Counted from the first letter of the stretch, positions 52,198-60,959 are shown. The stretch is DNA of 64,000 nucleotides from Paeniglutamicibacter terrestris (GCF_012271785.1 NZ_JAAWVT010000001.1:186001-250000); one strand, 5' to 3'. Notes: generated from the letters alone by a model not told the origin. Numbers and translations are program-made.

Positions 52198-52482
52198 CTA
52201 CTTGCCGGAAACGGCAGCCTTCAGCTTGGAGCCAGCGGTCAACTTGACCGAGTGGCCAGCCGGAATCTGGATGGCTTCGCCGGTCTGCGGGTTACGGCCG
52301 GTGCGAGCTGCACGGTCGGTGCGCTCAACTGCGAGCCATCCCGGGATCGAAACCTTTTCGCCCTTGGAAATCTGGGAAACGAATACGTCGAACACTGCGT
52401 CCAAAACGCCGTTTACGGCTACCTGGGAGTTGCCGGTCTTCTCGGCGACAGCTGCAACAAGTTCACTACGGTTCATAGCCAA
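52198..52482 (-). CDS. hup: HU-family DNA-binding protein
   Basis: 94 residues, the standard bacterial HU length. NRSELVAAVAEKTGNSQVAVNGVLDAVFDV is the N-terminal helical part; GEKVSIPGWLAVERTDRAARTGRNPQTGEAIQIPAGHSVKLTAGSKL contains the DNA-binding arms with the proline-tipped NPQTGE loop. It compacts and bends DNA as a dimer. It lacks the long Lys/Ala-rich tail seen on mycobacterial HU, so a second, tailed HU may exist elsewhere. AGGAGG lies 13 bases before the ATG. In actinobacteria its expression is usually high. Confidence 0.95.
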   Translation of the reverse strand: MAMNRSELVAAVAEKTGNSQVAVNGVLDAVFDVFVSQISKGEKVSIPGWLAVERTDRAARTGRNPQTGEAIQIPAGHSVKLTAGSKLKAAVSGK

Positions 52483-52803
52483 AGTATGTCCTCCTGGACT
52501 TAATCTTCCCGCCCTTTTACGGAGCGGGCCGCCTCGCGTTCGCGGGGACTTCTGTGTGAGAACTTACCAAATGATCCTGCGCGAAACGCCCGAATTGGGC
52601 CGAATTCCGGGGTTTTTTTTGAAGTTTTGCTGCTTTTTCGCTCTTAGCAGTATTTTTTGAGGCCAAAGAGAGACGAACGGCACTCTGCGGCGGTGAAACT
52701 CGACGAGTCTCCGTTGGCACCTTTTCGCCAAATTACTGCGCTCCTCTGTGCCCCATGTTGGCTTTTGCAATGCCTCGCTCAGACTCATGGCCGACGGTGA
52801 AAA
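52483..52803. other. Intergenic region upstream of HU
   Basis: About 320 bases between the HU start and the SDR stop, both on the minus strand, so it carries the HU promoter. It has runs of A/T (TTTTTTTT at 52613-52620 and CTTTTTCGCTC beside GTATTTTTTG) that could help promoter strength. No promoter boxes with good spacing were found. No gene or RNA is recognised here. Confidence 0.35.
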
Positions 52804-53784
52804 TTAGCCAAACAGGCGGATTCCGGTGGCCGATTCGGCCGCCTCCCAAATGAGTTCTGCATTGGCGCGATCGGTGGTGATCGAGGCCGGTCTCGTTCTC
52901 ACGGGACCTCCACGTACCCATCCCCTCGGCCCATAAAATACCGGCCCACCCTCGCTGAAAGCTTGTGCATCCAACGCCGCGCGCACCACAGGCCAGGCAC
53001 CCTGATTCTTGCCTTGGGTGAACGCACCTTGGGTCAGGGCCAATGCCCGTTTGCCAATACGTGGTTCGTTAACCCCGTCGATCACAGCGGTACGACCGGA
53101 GATCGAGTATCCGGGGTGTGCCGCCAGCGCCCGGATACTGCTTTTTTCCAGCTGCAAACGCCGGTCAAGTTCAAAACCGAAAGATTGAGTCATCACCTTG
53201 GATTGGGCATAGGCGCGCCACGCTGAATAGTTGCGGACCAGTTGGGCATCCTCCAGCTGTGGGCGGCCAACTAACAGGGTTGCGAGTGATCCGAGCGTCA
53301 CCACACGGGCGGCGGCAGCTCGCTCAAGCGCCGGAAGCAACCCGGTGATCAACGCGAAATGACCGAAGTAGTTCGTGGCGGCCACCAGTTCCAAGCCATC
53401 CACACTAAGCTGGCGCGTGCGTGGCGCGTGCACCATCCCGGCATTGGCAATCAGAACATCCAGACGCTCACGAGTTCCCAGTTCCTCCACGACGTTGGCT
53501 ACCGAGGCAAGGCTGGAAACATCCAGTCTCACGTGTCGGAGGATGGCATTCGGTACTCTCGCCAAGATCGCGCTCGCGGCGGCTTGCGCCTTCGCCTCGT
53601 TGCGACAGGCCATAATGACCTCGGCTCCGCGCTGGGCCAGTTGGAGACTGGTCCAGAATCCGATGCCTGCATTCGCTCCGGTGACCAATATTCGCAACCC
53701 AGTGGCATCGCCCGGAGCCCGGTACGGTGCATTGTGCTCGACGGGTGCCCTGCGGAGTGTCTGTGTGCTGTAAGGCTCGCTCAT
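52804..53784 (-). CDS. Short-chain dehydrogenase/reductase, retinol-dehydrogenase-like
   Basis: 326 residues from the ATG at 53784; the longer frame reaches 53931 but has no support. The Rossmann site is VTGANAGIGFWTSLQLAQRGA (T-G-x-x-x-G-x-G), followed by ACRNEAKA (suggesting NADPH preference), LIANAGM, the catalytic Ser in TLGSLA and the catalytic Tyr-Lys pair in YAQSKVM. The C-terminal 100 residues contain GGPVFYGPRGW, as in the oxidoreductase group related to retinol dehydrogenases and protochlorophyllide reductase. The substrate is unknown. It stands alone, with an apparently normal promoter region. Confidence 0.9.
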   Translation of the reverse strand: MSEPYSTQTLRRAPVEHNAPYRAPGDATGLRILVTGANAGIGFWTSLQLAQRGAEVIMACRNEAKAQAAASAILARVPNAILRHVRLDVSSLASVANVVEELGTRERLDVLIANAGMVHAPRTRQLSVDGLELVAATNYFGHFALITGLLPALERAAAARVVTLGSLATLLVGRPQLEDAQLVRNYSAWRAYAQSKVMTQSFGFELDRRLQLEKSSIRALAAHPGYSISGRTAVIDGVNEPRIGKRALALTQGAFTQGKNQGAWPVVRAALDAQAFSEGGPVFYGPRGWVRGGPVRTRPASITTDRANAELIWEAAESATGIRLFG

Positions 53785-53980
53785 GTTATCTAAAACTACC
53801 CTCTGGGCGCCGATTCGGCGCGTGCTGGCAGCTGCTAGAGGTCGTGGCGGGGCCAACTCGCCGCAGTGATCCTCCAGGATGATTGCGCACCCGAGCATCC
53901 GGTCCGTTGCCTTCGTTGCCCAGGGGTCCACACCTCGTTAAGCTGAAGGTCATTGGTGTAGCGAAAGGTGTGAAGAGCAC

Positions 53981-54628
53981 ATGTCGAGAGAAAATCTTGA
54001 AGAAAACAGTGAAGCAGCCCTGCGCTCGGCCCGCTATCGGTTAGCCCGCGACTCGGAGGCAGAACCGGTTCCCGTTGACGAATACGCTCAACAAACGGGC
54101 AGGAGGTTCGGCTCCGATCAGACTCCCCCGCAGACGCCTCGATTTAATGCCGAGGATGAGGTCTGGGAGGTCGCCAACAGCGCCCTTGACGCTGCCTTTG
54201 CCCGCGGGGATTTTGATAACCTCGCCTACGCCGGCAAACCGATTCCCGGTTTGGGCACCACCAATGATCCCGATTGGTGGGTGAAGGGGCTCATGGAACG
54301 GGAAAACGTCAGCGGCCTCGGTCCCCCGGCATTGATGCTGCGCAAGGAAGATGCAGAGTTGGAAGCGACCTTGGATCAGCTGCCGAACAAGAAAGCAGTC
54401 CGTGAGGCGCTGGCTGACTTTAATTCCCGCATCATCGAGGCACGCCGGCAATTGCTGGGCGGACCTCCCGTGGTGACCGCGCTCCGGGATATCGATGCGG
54501 AGCTGAACGCTTGGGAAGAACGACGATCCGCCATCCGCGCGGCGCCCGTCACCGAAAGGATCGACTCGGTACCTACAGTTCGTGGCGGATGGTTGCGTCG
54601 ACTTTTCGCTTCACACCCCGAACGCTGA
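53981..54628 (+). CDS. DUF1992 (DnaJ-C28-like conserved domain) protein
   Basis: 215 residues. The conserved block is DNLAYAGKPIPGLGTTNDPDWWVKGLMERENVSG (here as G-K-P-I-P-x-L and D-P-D-W-W-V-K-x-L-x-x-E-N), preceded by ALDAAFARGDFDNL. This is the domain found in bacterial DUF1992 proteins and in the C-terminal part of DnaJ subfamily C member 28. The rest is polar and helical, with a basic tail. No J domain is present, so it is not a chaperone partner of that kind. GAAAGG lies upstream of the ATG. The function is not known. Confidence 0.85.
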   Translation: MSRENLEENSEAALRSARYRLARDSEAEPVPVDEYAQQTGRRFGSDQTPPQTPRFNAEDEVWEVANSALDAAFARGDFDNLAYAGKPIPGLGTTNDPDWWVKGLMERENVSGLGPPALMLRKEDAELEATLDQLPNKKAVREALADFNSRIIEARRQLLGGPPVVTALRDIDAELNAWEERRSAIRAAPVTERIDSVPTVRGGWLRRLFASHPER

Positions 54629-54664
54629 ACTCGGATTCGACAACATTATGAGCCGTTAAACGGC

Positions 54665-54698
54665 CGAAGGCCCCAACCACGAATGGTTGAGGCCTTCG
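54665..54698. terminator. Terminator between DUF1992 and rpsN
   Basis: CGAAGGCC (54665-54672) and CAACCA (54674-54679) pair with TGGTTG (54684-54689) and GGCCTTCG (54691-54698) around a CGAA loop, with one C-A mismatch. It serves both convergent genes. Confidence 0.85.
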
Positions 54699-54712
54699 AC
54701 ATCTTCTGGAAT

Positions 54713-55018
54713 TTACCAGGAAGACTTGGTGATGCCCGGAAGCTCGCCACGGTGTGCCATGTCGCGGAAGCGAACACGGGAGATACCGAACTTCTGGAGG
54801 GTACCGCGGGGACGGCCGTCAATGGCGTCGCGGTTACGAACACGTACCGGCGATGCATTGCGGGGCAGCTTCTGCAGACCCAAGCGGGCCTCTTCGCGTG
54901 CCTCGTCGGTTGCGTTCGGGTCAACAAGGGTCTTCTTGAGGGTTGCACGCTTTTCGGCGTAGCGCTCAACGATGACCTTACGCTGGTCGTTCTTAGCGAT
55001 CATAGACTTCTTGGCCAT
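54713..55018 (-). CDS. rpsN: 30S ribosomal protein S14, zinc-independent type
   Basis: 101 residues, the long form of S14 without the two C-x-x-C zinc motifs of the short 61-residue form. The pattern [22 protein letters not shown] and the ending [18 protein letters not shown] are conserved. It is the last gene of an L28-L33-S14 cluster; the ATG follows the L33 stop by two bases. In actinobacteria this zinc-free set can replace zinc-binding paralogues during zinc shortage. Confidence 0.96.
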   Translation of the reverse strand: MAKKSMIAKNDQRKVIVERYAEKRATLKKTLVDPNATDEAREEARLGLQKLPRNASPVRVRNRDAIDGRPRGTLQKFGISRVRFRDMAHRGELPGITKSSW

Positions 55019-55020
55019 GT

Positions 55021-55188
55021 TTAGCGCTCCTCTCGGAATTCGACGTGCTTGCGGACTACCGGGTCGTACTTCTTCAGTACGAGACGGTCCGGGTCATTGC
55101 GGCGGTTCTTGCGAGTCACGTAAGTGAACCCGGTACCGGCGGTCGACTTGAGCTTGATGATGGGACGTACGTCCTTATCCTTAGCCAC
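55021..55188 (-). CDS. rpmG: 50S ribosomal protein L33, zinc-independent type
   Basis: 55 residues starting at [22 protein letters not shown], then [15 protein letters not shown] and a basic [17 protein letters not shown] end. No cysteines, so it belongs to the zinc-free form. The GTG uses the last G of the L28 stop (TAGTG), so the two are translationally coupled. It is shorter than most ORF-length cut-offs and is easily missed. Confidence 0.95.
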   Translation of the reverse strand: MAKDKDVRPIIKLKSTAGTGFTYVTRKNRRNDPDRLVLKKYDPVVRKHVEFREER

Positions 55189-55424
55189 TAGATCTTCACA
55201 CCCTTTGCAATGAGTCCGGTTACAACGGCGTCGATGCCACGAACGTCAATGAGCTTGATGCCCTTTGCCGACAGGGTCAACGTAACGTTGCGGCGCAGGG
55301 ACGGAACCCAGTAGCGCTTCTTCTGGATATTCGGGTCGAACCGACGCTTGTTGCGGCGGTGCGAGTGGGAGATGCTGTGTCCGAAGTTCGGAACTGCACC
55401 AGTCACCTGGCATACTGCTGCCAT
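55188..55424 (-). CDS. rpmB: 50S ribosomal protein L28
   Basis: 78 residues from the ATG at 55424 (GAGGAG upstream). [31 protein letters not shown] and [28 protein letters not shown] are the L28 patterns (split here by a KKR). Only one cysteine is present, so no zinc ribbon can form. It is the first gene of the L28-L33-S14 operon. A Zur-type operator would be expected if this set is zinc-controlled, but none was recognised upstream. Confidence 0.95.
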   Translation of the reverse strand: MAAVCQVTGAVPNFGHSISHSHRRNKRRFDPNIQKKRYWVPSLRRNVTLTLSAKGIKLIDVRGIDAVVTGLIAKGVKI

Positions 55425-55797
55425 GATCACTCCTCAGTTGTAGTAAATATTGGCGGTACTCGTTTTACAGATACAGCGGAAACTGCTGCCTCTGAATCTG
55501 CGTATAAGAGTCCCGCCACCAGTTGTGACACCGTTATTACTGCAGAAGGTAACCAGGCTGGGTGAGAACCAACCGAAGAGCCTTTTTTAGCGTGAAAGAC
55601 GGTGAACCTCATGGTCAATGAGTACTTTTCCCTACTCGGCGACCATGATATTCGGTTTTACGGGTAACCGCACACACCCGATTGGGCATGCACGACTTAA
55701 CGCCTAATCATTCTAGGCGATTAACACATCCGGGGCCAAATCGACAACCTGCCTTTTTGGCTTCCCAGCCTGCGATCTGCCTCACGCCTGCTTCTGG
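55425..55797. other. Intergenic region upstream of rpmB
   Basis: About 370 bases without a gene. A possible promoter for rpmB on the minus strand is TGTCAC, 18 bases, TATACG (near 55530-55500), giving a leader of about 80 bases. A separate palindrome lies at 55697-55724. No Zur-like box was found. An open frame on the minus strand inside this region (MTMRFTVFHAKK...) looks non-coding. Confidence 0.35.
55697..55724. repeat. Unexplained inverted repeat
   Basis: TTAA-CGCCTA (55697-55706), seven bases, then TAGGCG-A-TTAA (55714-55724): a near-perfect 10-bp dyad. It sits between the rpmB promoter region and the 3' end of marR. It could be an operator or a weak terminator for marR. Confidence 0.5.
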
Positions 55798-56271
55798 CTA
55801 ACGCAGGATCCAGTGTTCAGGCTCCAATTGGACGACGACCTTGCGACCGATTCGTGCCAATTCAGCAACATCGTGCTCATCCAAGCCCTGGAAGATCAGC
55901 CGACGTACCGAGGCAACGTGCTCGGGTGCCAGGGATACCAAGGTGTCCCAGCCCTGTTCGGTGAGTTGGGCGATGGTGACCCGTGCGTCCTGCTCGGATC
56001 GACTGCGTTCTACCCAGCCACGGGTCTCCAGCTTCTTGACGACGTGTGAGAGACGCGAAAGTGAAGCGCTGGTACGCGAGGCCAACTCGCTCATGGGCAA
56101 CACGCGGTTCGGCGCCTCGGACAACATTGCCAGGACGTTGTAGTCAAAGAGGGTGATCTTCGACTGGACCTGCAACTCGCTGTCGAGTGCTGCGGGCAAC
56201 AATGTCGCCACCGAGACGAGGGCCAGCCACGCCTCTCTTTCCACGGGAGACAGCCACTTTTGTTCACTCAT
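55798..56271 (-). CDS. MarR-family transcriptional regulator
   Basis: 157 residues from the ATG at 56271, the first good start (the frame extends to 56361). The winged helix is LPMSELASRTSASLSRLSHVVKKLETRGWVER, with the wing SEQDARVTIAQLTEQG. The N-terminus LSPVEREAWLALVSVATLLPAALD and the closing LEPEHWILR are typical of the MarR group near SlyA/MhqR. The gene lies 99 bases downstream of potC on the same strand and may be transcribed with it, or alone. Target genes are not apparent; no partner transporter is adjacent. Confidence 0.88.
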   Translation of the reverse strand: MSEQKWLSPVEREAWLALVSVATLLPAALDSELQVQSKITLFDYNVLAMLSEAPNRVLPMSELASRTSASLSRLSHVVKKLETRGWVERSRSEQDARVTIAQLTEQGWDTLVSLAPEHVASVRRLIFQGLDEHDVAELARIGRKVVVQLEPEHWILR

Positions 56272-56370
56272 GCCAACTATCTTTGCATAGCAGCCGCCGG
56301 CATATGTTCTTGGAGCCTTCTCACCCCAGCGCGCACTTCGCGAATGTGCCGCACTCAACACCTTCTCGCT

Positions 56371-57168
56371 CTACCGTGCGGCGAGCACCTTGCGTCGGCG
56401 GTAGGCGATGACCTGTGAAGTGATGACCACCGCGAGGGCCAGCAGGAACATTGCCGATCCAATGACGTTGGCCTGGGCGGGAATGCCACGAGTGGCCGAG
56501 ACGTAAATGAACTTGGGGAAGGTGGAGAAGTTTCCCGAGTTGAAGTTGGTGATGATGAAGTCGTCAAAACTCATCGCGAAGGAGAGCAGAGCCGCTGCCA
56601 CAACACCCGGGAGCAAGAGCGGGAAGGTCACCTTCCAGAACGTCGCCAAGGGGCTGGCATAAAGATCAGATGCTGCCTCCTCAAGTCGTGGATCCAAGGA
56701 CGAGACGCGGGCCCTGACGGTGACCACCACAAATGACATGCAGAAGATGACGTGAGAAATCACGATGGTGGTGAATCCCAGTTCCCAACCGAGGTTCAGG
56801 AATTGGGCCAGCAATGAAGCACCCAGGACCACTTCGGGGGTTGCCAGCGGAAGAATGATCAAGAGATCGGCGGTGTTGCGGAACTTGAACTTGTAACGCA
56901 CCAACCCCAAGGCAATGCAGGTACCCAATACCGTGGCGATCACCGTGGCCACCACACCGACCTGCAGCGAGTTGACCAGCGATTCGCACACGTTGGGTGC
57001 TCCGCAGGGGTTTTGCCAGTTATTGAGGGTGAAGCCCCGCCATTCCAGGTTGGTCCGGCCCGCGTCATTAAAGGAGAAGACAAAGATATAGGCGATCGGC
57101 ACCAACAGGTACACAAAGGCCAGTCCTCCAGCGACCGGAATCAACCAACGTCCAATTACGCGTTTCAT
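56371..57168 (-). CDS. potC: Spermidine/putrescine-type ABC transporter permease (PotC-like)
   Basis: 265 residues, six hydrophobic helices. It has the PotC start (VAGGLAFVYLLVPIAYIFVFSFND) and the coupling loop EEAASDLYASPLATFWKVTFPLLLPG (EAA motif). The segment after the first helix (GRTNLEWRGFTLNNW) is typical. It pairs with PotB, 11 bases upstream in the operon. Members of this group transport polyamines, but also other cationic compounds or opines, so the substrate is inferred. Confidence 0.92.
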   Translation of the reverse strand: MKRVIGRWLIPVAGGLAFVYLLVPIAYIFVFSFNDAGRTNLEWRGFTLNNWQNPCGAPNVCESLVNSLQVGVVATVIATVLGTCIALGLVRYKFKFRNTADLLIILPLATPEVVLGASLLAQFLNLGWELGFTTIVISHVIFCMSFVVVTVRARVSSLDPRLEEAASDLYASPLATFWKVTFPLLLPGVVAAALLSFAMSFDDFIITNFNSGNFSTFPKFIYVSATRGIPAQANVIGSAMFLLALAVVITSQVIAYRRRKVLAAR

Positions 57169-57179
57169 GCCAAACCTCC

Positions 57180-58124
57180 CTAGAACAGTTCCTTGGTGCC
57201 AAAGCGTTTGATGTAGATCAAGACCAAGGCAAGGATCAGGATCATCAGGATGAAGCTCAAGGCCGAGGCACCGGGGTAATCAACGATCTTGAAGAAGCGA
57301 GAATCAATGACCTGCCCGATCATCGCGGTGTCCCTGTTATTGCCCAACAACGCCGCATTTACGTAGTCGCCCGCGGCCGGGATGAAAGTCAGTAGGGTGC
57401 CGGCGAAGATGCCGGGCGCAGAGAGCGGCAGCGTCACCTTGAAAAAGGTCGTCAGTGGGCTGGCATACAGGTCTCCCGATGCTTCCAAGAGGTTGGTGTC
57501 CAGCCGGTCAAGGTTCGCGTAAATCGGCAGGGTCATGAACGGTAGGAAGTTATAGGTCAAGCCGCAGACCACGGCAAAGGCCGTGGCGGTGAGGTGTCCG
57601 TCGGCGGGCAGAATGGCAATGGCCCGCAGGACGGTGACCACCGGACCCTCATCAGAAAGAATCTGCTTCCAGGCCTGGGTGCGCAAGATGAAACTGGAGA
57701 AGAACGGTGCAATGAGTAGCACCAACAGGATGCCTTGCAATAGCTGACGACCGCGCAGCCGCACCGCCACCAGGTAGGCCATGGGGAATCCGATGACCAG
57801 CGCCGCGACGGTGGCGATCAGCGCAAAGATGAAGGAGCGCAGGAAGACATCCCAATAGGCGCTGATGACAGTGACATAGTTGCCGAATTCTAGGGCGGGG
57901 ACAAACTCGCCGATTTCACCGCCCGGCGGCTTGGCGTTGAGCGACATGCTCAGCAGTACCAGAACCGGGGCGGCAAAGAAGAGGGCAAGGACGATCATGC
58001 CCGGCAGGATGAGGTAGAGCCCCATTCTGCCCTTACGACGCTCCGCTGAGATTTCCTCGGTGCTGCGTGGGTCCTCGAGCTTCTGCTTTTTCTTGTCGCC
58101 ACGACGCGTGGCGGTGGCGGTCAT
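57180..58124 (-). CDS. potB: Spermidine/putrescine-type ABC transporter permease (PotB-like)
   Basis: 314 residues. A basic, Arg/Lys-rich N-terminal tail of about 30 residues is followed by six helices: LYLILPGMIVLALFFAAPVLVLLSMSL first. The EAA loop is EASGDLYASPLTTFFKVTLPLSAPG. The start overlaps the PotA stop (ATGA). It forms a heterodimeric pore with PotC. The cytoplasmic tail is longer than in E. coli PotB, like other actinobacterial members. Confidence 0.92.
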   Translation of the reverse strand: MTATATRRGDKKKQKLEDPRSTEEISAERRKGRMGLYLILPGMIVLALFFAAPVLVLLSMSLNAKPPGGEIGEFVPALEFGNYVTVISAYWDVFLRSFIFALIATVAALVIGFPMAYLVAVRLRGRQLLQGILLVLLIAPFFSSFILRTQAWKQILSDEGPVVTVLRAIAILPADGHLTATAFAVVCGLTYNFLPFMTLPIYANLDRLDTNLLEASGDLYASPLTTFFKVTLPLSAPGIFAGTLLTFIPAAGDYVNAALLGNNRDTAMIGQVIDSRFFKIVDYPGASALSFILMILILALVLIYIKRFGTKELF

Positions 58125-59275
58125 AGCGCATCCTTCCCTTCGGTGGCCTTTTCATTCCCATCAAGGCCGAAGGAGAATTCCGGCTCCCATGTCATGCGCA
58201 CCGTCTCGCCGCGTTGTGCAGGAGCCTGGCCCATGTTCTGCGAGAAGGTTGCTAGGGTTCCGATCCCGGGGACATCAACAAGGTATTCGGTGCTGACCCC
58301 GGTAAAGGATGCGTCAAGGACGGTTCCGGTGAGCATGTTGGCACTGGGTGAATACTCGGCTTCTAGGGTCATAACCCGCATCTTTTCGGGGCGGACCCCC
58401 ACCACCGCAGCACCGCTGTGGGCCACTGCGCGATTTTTGGGCATGACGAGCCGGTGGCCCGAAGCGTCCACCGCTACGGCGTCACCCAGATCCTCAAGTA
58501 CCGTCCCGTACATCAGGTTGGACTTGCCAAGGAAGTTGGCAACAAAGGCGGTCTTGGGCAATTCGTAGAGGTCTCGCGGGGCCCCCATCTGCTCGATTTT
58601 GCCCTTATTCATTACCGCGACGGTGTCGGCCATGGTCATGGCTTCTTCCTGGTCGTGGGTGACGTGGATAAAGGTCAACCCCACTTCTGTCTGGATCGAT
58701 TTGAGCTCAACTTGCATTTGCCTGCGCAGCTTCATGTCCAAAGCCCCGAGCGGTTCATCAAGCAGAAGCACCGCTGGACGGTTAACCAGCGCGCGGGCTA
58801 GTGCCACGCGCTGCTGCTGTCCGCCGGAGAGTTGGGTGGGTTTTCGGGACGCCATGTGTTCAAGTTCCACCATGGCCAGGGCTGCCTTGGCGCGTTGCAG
58901 GGTGTCCTTAACTCGCTTGCGCTTGAGACCGAAGGCCACGTTATCCAACACGCTCATGTGCGGGAACAGGGCGTAGGACTGGAAGACGGTATTTACCTGC
59001 CGTTGGAAGGAGGGCAGCTTCGTGACGTCTTGCCCGCCAATACTGATGCTGCCGCTGGTGGGTTGTTCCAGTCCGGCGATCATGCGCAAGGTGGTGGTCT
59101 TGCCGCAGCCCGATGGTCCAAGCAGAGCGAAGAAAGTACCGCTGGGTACCGTGAGGGTCAGATCGTCCACGGCGGTGAAATCCACAAATCGTTTCGAAAT
59201 GTTTTGTAGGTGTAGATCTGCGCCCGAGGACGTGGTGGTGCCGGGCTCACTCTTGTTAGTGGTCACGGTGGTCAT
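58121..59275 (-). CDS. potA: Spermidine/putrescine-type ABC transporter ATPase (PotA-like)
   Basis: 384 residues. ABC motifs: Walker A GPSGCGKTT, Q-loop VFQSYALFPHMSVLDNVAFGL, signature [19 protein letters not shown], Walker B LLLDEPLGALD and VTHDQEEAMTMAD. The last 120 residues are a TOBE domain (VVGVRPEKMRVM). It hydrolyses ATP for the PotBC permease. It is the second gene after potD, with an unusual 333-base gap between them. Confidence 0.95.
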   Translation of the reverse strand: MTTVTTNKSEPGTTTSSGADLHLQNISKRFVDFTAVDDLTLTVPSGTFFALLGPSGCGKTTTLRMIAGLEQPTSGSISIGGQDVTKLPSFQRQVNTVFQSYALFPHMSVLDNVAFGLKRKRVKDTLQRAKAALAMVELEHMASRKPTQLSGGQQQRVALARALVNRPAVLLLDEPLGALDMKLRRQMQVELKSIQTEVGLTFIHVTHDQEEAMTMADTVAVMNKGKIEQMGAPRDLYELPKTAFVANFLGKSNLMYGTVLEDLGDAVAVDASGHRLVMPKNRAVAHSGAAVVGVRPEKMRVMTLEAEYSPSANMLTGTVLDASFTGVSTEYLVDVPGIGTLATFSQNMGQAPAQRGETVRMTWEPEFSFGLDGNEKATEGKDAL

Positions 59276-59608
59276 AATCAGGCGCCAATCATTGGTTGGA
59301 ACATGTTCTGGAATTGATTTTTGACTTCAAGACTCATCTCACGCATCAGGCACTCGTACATCGGTTCTATCGGGGTCATGTCGTCCTGACCGATCCCCCG
59401 GCCAGCTGGAACCGGACTTTGTGCGGTGGCTGGCTCTGATGCAGCTTCCGTTCAGCCGATGCTGGCTCGACTCTTCCACGCGCTTGAACCACACCCGCAA
59501 GGGCCACTCCACCTGATCCGGTTACGACTGCGCGACGGGATTTCCGAACGCTCCTGCTCTCCCCAAGGACGAGCCGGAGCGCTGGTTGTTGGTGGGTGGC
59601 CCGCAACA
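59276..59608. other. Unusually long gap between potD and potA
   Basis: 333 bases separate two genes of what should be one operon. I see no recognised gene. Neither frame on the minus strand (the ORF ending near 59376) nor on the plus strand (from 59426) has family features. The region may hold an internal promoter for potABC, or the remnant of a lost gene. Confidence 0.4.
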
Positions 59609-60844
59609 TTAGGCGCCGATCGCAGTCTGGAACTGGGAACCGTAGTTCGTTTCTTCCTCGGCGCTCAAAGATCTAAAGACGTGGGCATTGGCCAGATCTT
59701 CGTCGGAGGGGAAGATCAGCGGATTGTCCATCAGCGACGGATCAATCTTTTCCATGGCTTCCTTTGCGCCAGCCACGGGTGAAATGAAGTTGACGTACGC
59801 GGCGACCTGGGCCGCGATCTCCGGGTCATAGTAGAAGTCCATGAGTTTCTCGGCGTTGGTCTTGTGTGGCGAAGCCACCGGGACCATCATGTTGTCGCTC
59901 CACAAGGTGCAACCGGCCTCCGGGATAACAAACTCCCATTGGTCGTTGTTCTCGAAGTTCATTTGGGTCAAATCCCCGCTCCACACAATGCCGGCGATGG
60001 CGTCCCCGGAAATGAAGTCCTCCTTATAGGAGTTGCCCTTCACCTGACGAATTTGACCGTTGTCGATCTGTGCCTTGAGGGTGTCGGTGGCCTTGGCGAA
60101 TTCGGTGTCACCCCAGGTTCCGGCGATGTCCACACCGTCTTGGAGCATGAGCAGACCGATGGTGTCTCGCATTTCGTCCAAGACCGTGATTCGCCCCTTA
60201 AGCTCAGGAGCCCACAGATCCGCCACGCTACGCAGTCCCTTCGGGAGCTTCGCCTTATTCCACGCAATGCCGGCGTAGCCGCTCTGCCAGGTCAACGAAT
60301 TTTTGCGTCCCGGATCAAAGTCAACGTTTTGGAGCGTCGGCAGCAGGTTCTTGAAGTTGGGAATGTTCGCATGGTTCAGTTCCTGGGTGAACCCCTGGCG
60401 AATAACGCGGTCGGTCATCCAATCGGTGAGGACGATGATGTCTTGTCCGATGTCTTGGCCGGCCGAAAGCTGAGCCTGAACCTTCCCGTAGTAGGTGTCG
60501 TTACCGTCGATGTCCTCCGAGTAGCTCACGTCGATACCCGTGAGCTTGGTGAATTCCTGAAGTGAGGGGTACTTCTTGGTCTTCTCGTCGTAGTCCAGAT
60601 ACAACGTCCAGTTGGCGAAGGCGAGTTTCTTCTCGCTCTCGGACAGGTCGGTGACCGCTACCTTCGAAGATTCAGAACTTCCGGACTTACCGCCGGTTCC
60701 GCAGGCGGCCAAAAACGCTGCTAGCCCCAGGCCTCCGGCGCCCGCGAGGACCTTGCGACGGGAGAGTTGCATGCGTTGCATCTGACCAATCAGTGCTCGA
60801 ACGGCTGGATCCCGAGGCATTTCACGCTGATTCTGCTTTGACAT
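59609..60844 (-). CDS. potD: Spermidine/putrescine-type substrate-binding lipoprotein (PotD-like)
   Basis: 411 residues from the ATG at 60844 (GGGGAGC upstream). A twin-arginine-like signal (SRRKVLAGAGGLGLAAF) ends in a lipobox AAC at about residue 49, so the protein is probably exported folded and lipid-anchored. PotD patterns follow: LAFANWTLYLDYDEKTKKYPSL, VLTDWMTDRVIRQGF, GRITVLDEMRDTIGLLML and AGIVWSGDLTQM. The acidic and aromatic residues for diamine binding (NWTLYLD, WSGD) are present. It is the first gene of the operon, divergent from the Lrp regulator. Confidence 0.93.
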   Translation of the reverse strand: MSKQNQREMPRDPAVRALIGQMQRMQLSRRKVLAGAGGLGLAAFLAACGTGGKSGSSESSKVAVTDLSESEKKLAFANWTLYLDYDEKTKKYPSLQEFTKLTGIDVSYSEDIDGNDTYYGKVQAQLSAGQDIGQDIIVLTDWMTDRVIRQGFTQELNHANIPNFKNLLPTLQNVDFDPGRKNSLTWQSGYAGIAWNKAKLPKGLRSVADLWAPELKGRITVLDEMRDTIGLLMLQDGVDIAGTWGDTEFAKATDTLKAQIDNGQIRQVKGNSYKEDFISGDAIAGIVWSGDLTQMNFENNDQWEFVIPEAGCTLWSDNMMVPVASPHKTNAEKLMDFYYDPEIAAQVAAYVNFISPVAGAKEAMEKIDPSLMDNPLIFPSDEDLANAHVFRSLSAEEETNYGSQFQTAIGA

Positions 60845-60935
60845 TTTGAAGCTCCCCTTCAGCTGGCCCTGCATCTTCTCGTGGGTAACGCTGGATCAGC
60901 GTGACACCAGTCACCGCGTCTCTTGAAAAGGATCA

Positions 60936-60959
60936 TGTCAGGAATACCGTGCCCTGACA
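60936..60959. promoter_or_regulatory. Inverted repeat upstream of potD
   Basis: TGTCAGG (60936-60942) and CCTGACA (60953-60959) form a perfect 7-bp dyad with a 10-base spacer, about 95 bases before the potD ATG. It may be a site for the divergent Lrp-type regulator. Confidence 0.4.

Noticed and set aside
55431-55560. A Zur box upstream of rpmB
   Set aside because: No TGAAAA-type or TAATGA-type dyad was found there.
55427-55618. A 63-residue minus-strand frame before rpmB
   Set aside because: It is low in coding signs and overlaps the likely promoter and leader of rpmB.
59426-59782. Open frame on the plus strand in the potD-potA gap
   Set aside because: No family features, no ribosome binding site, and it runs into the potD gene on the other strand.
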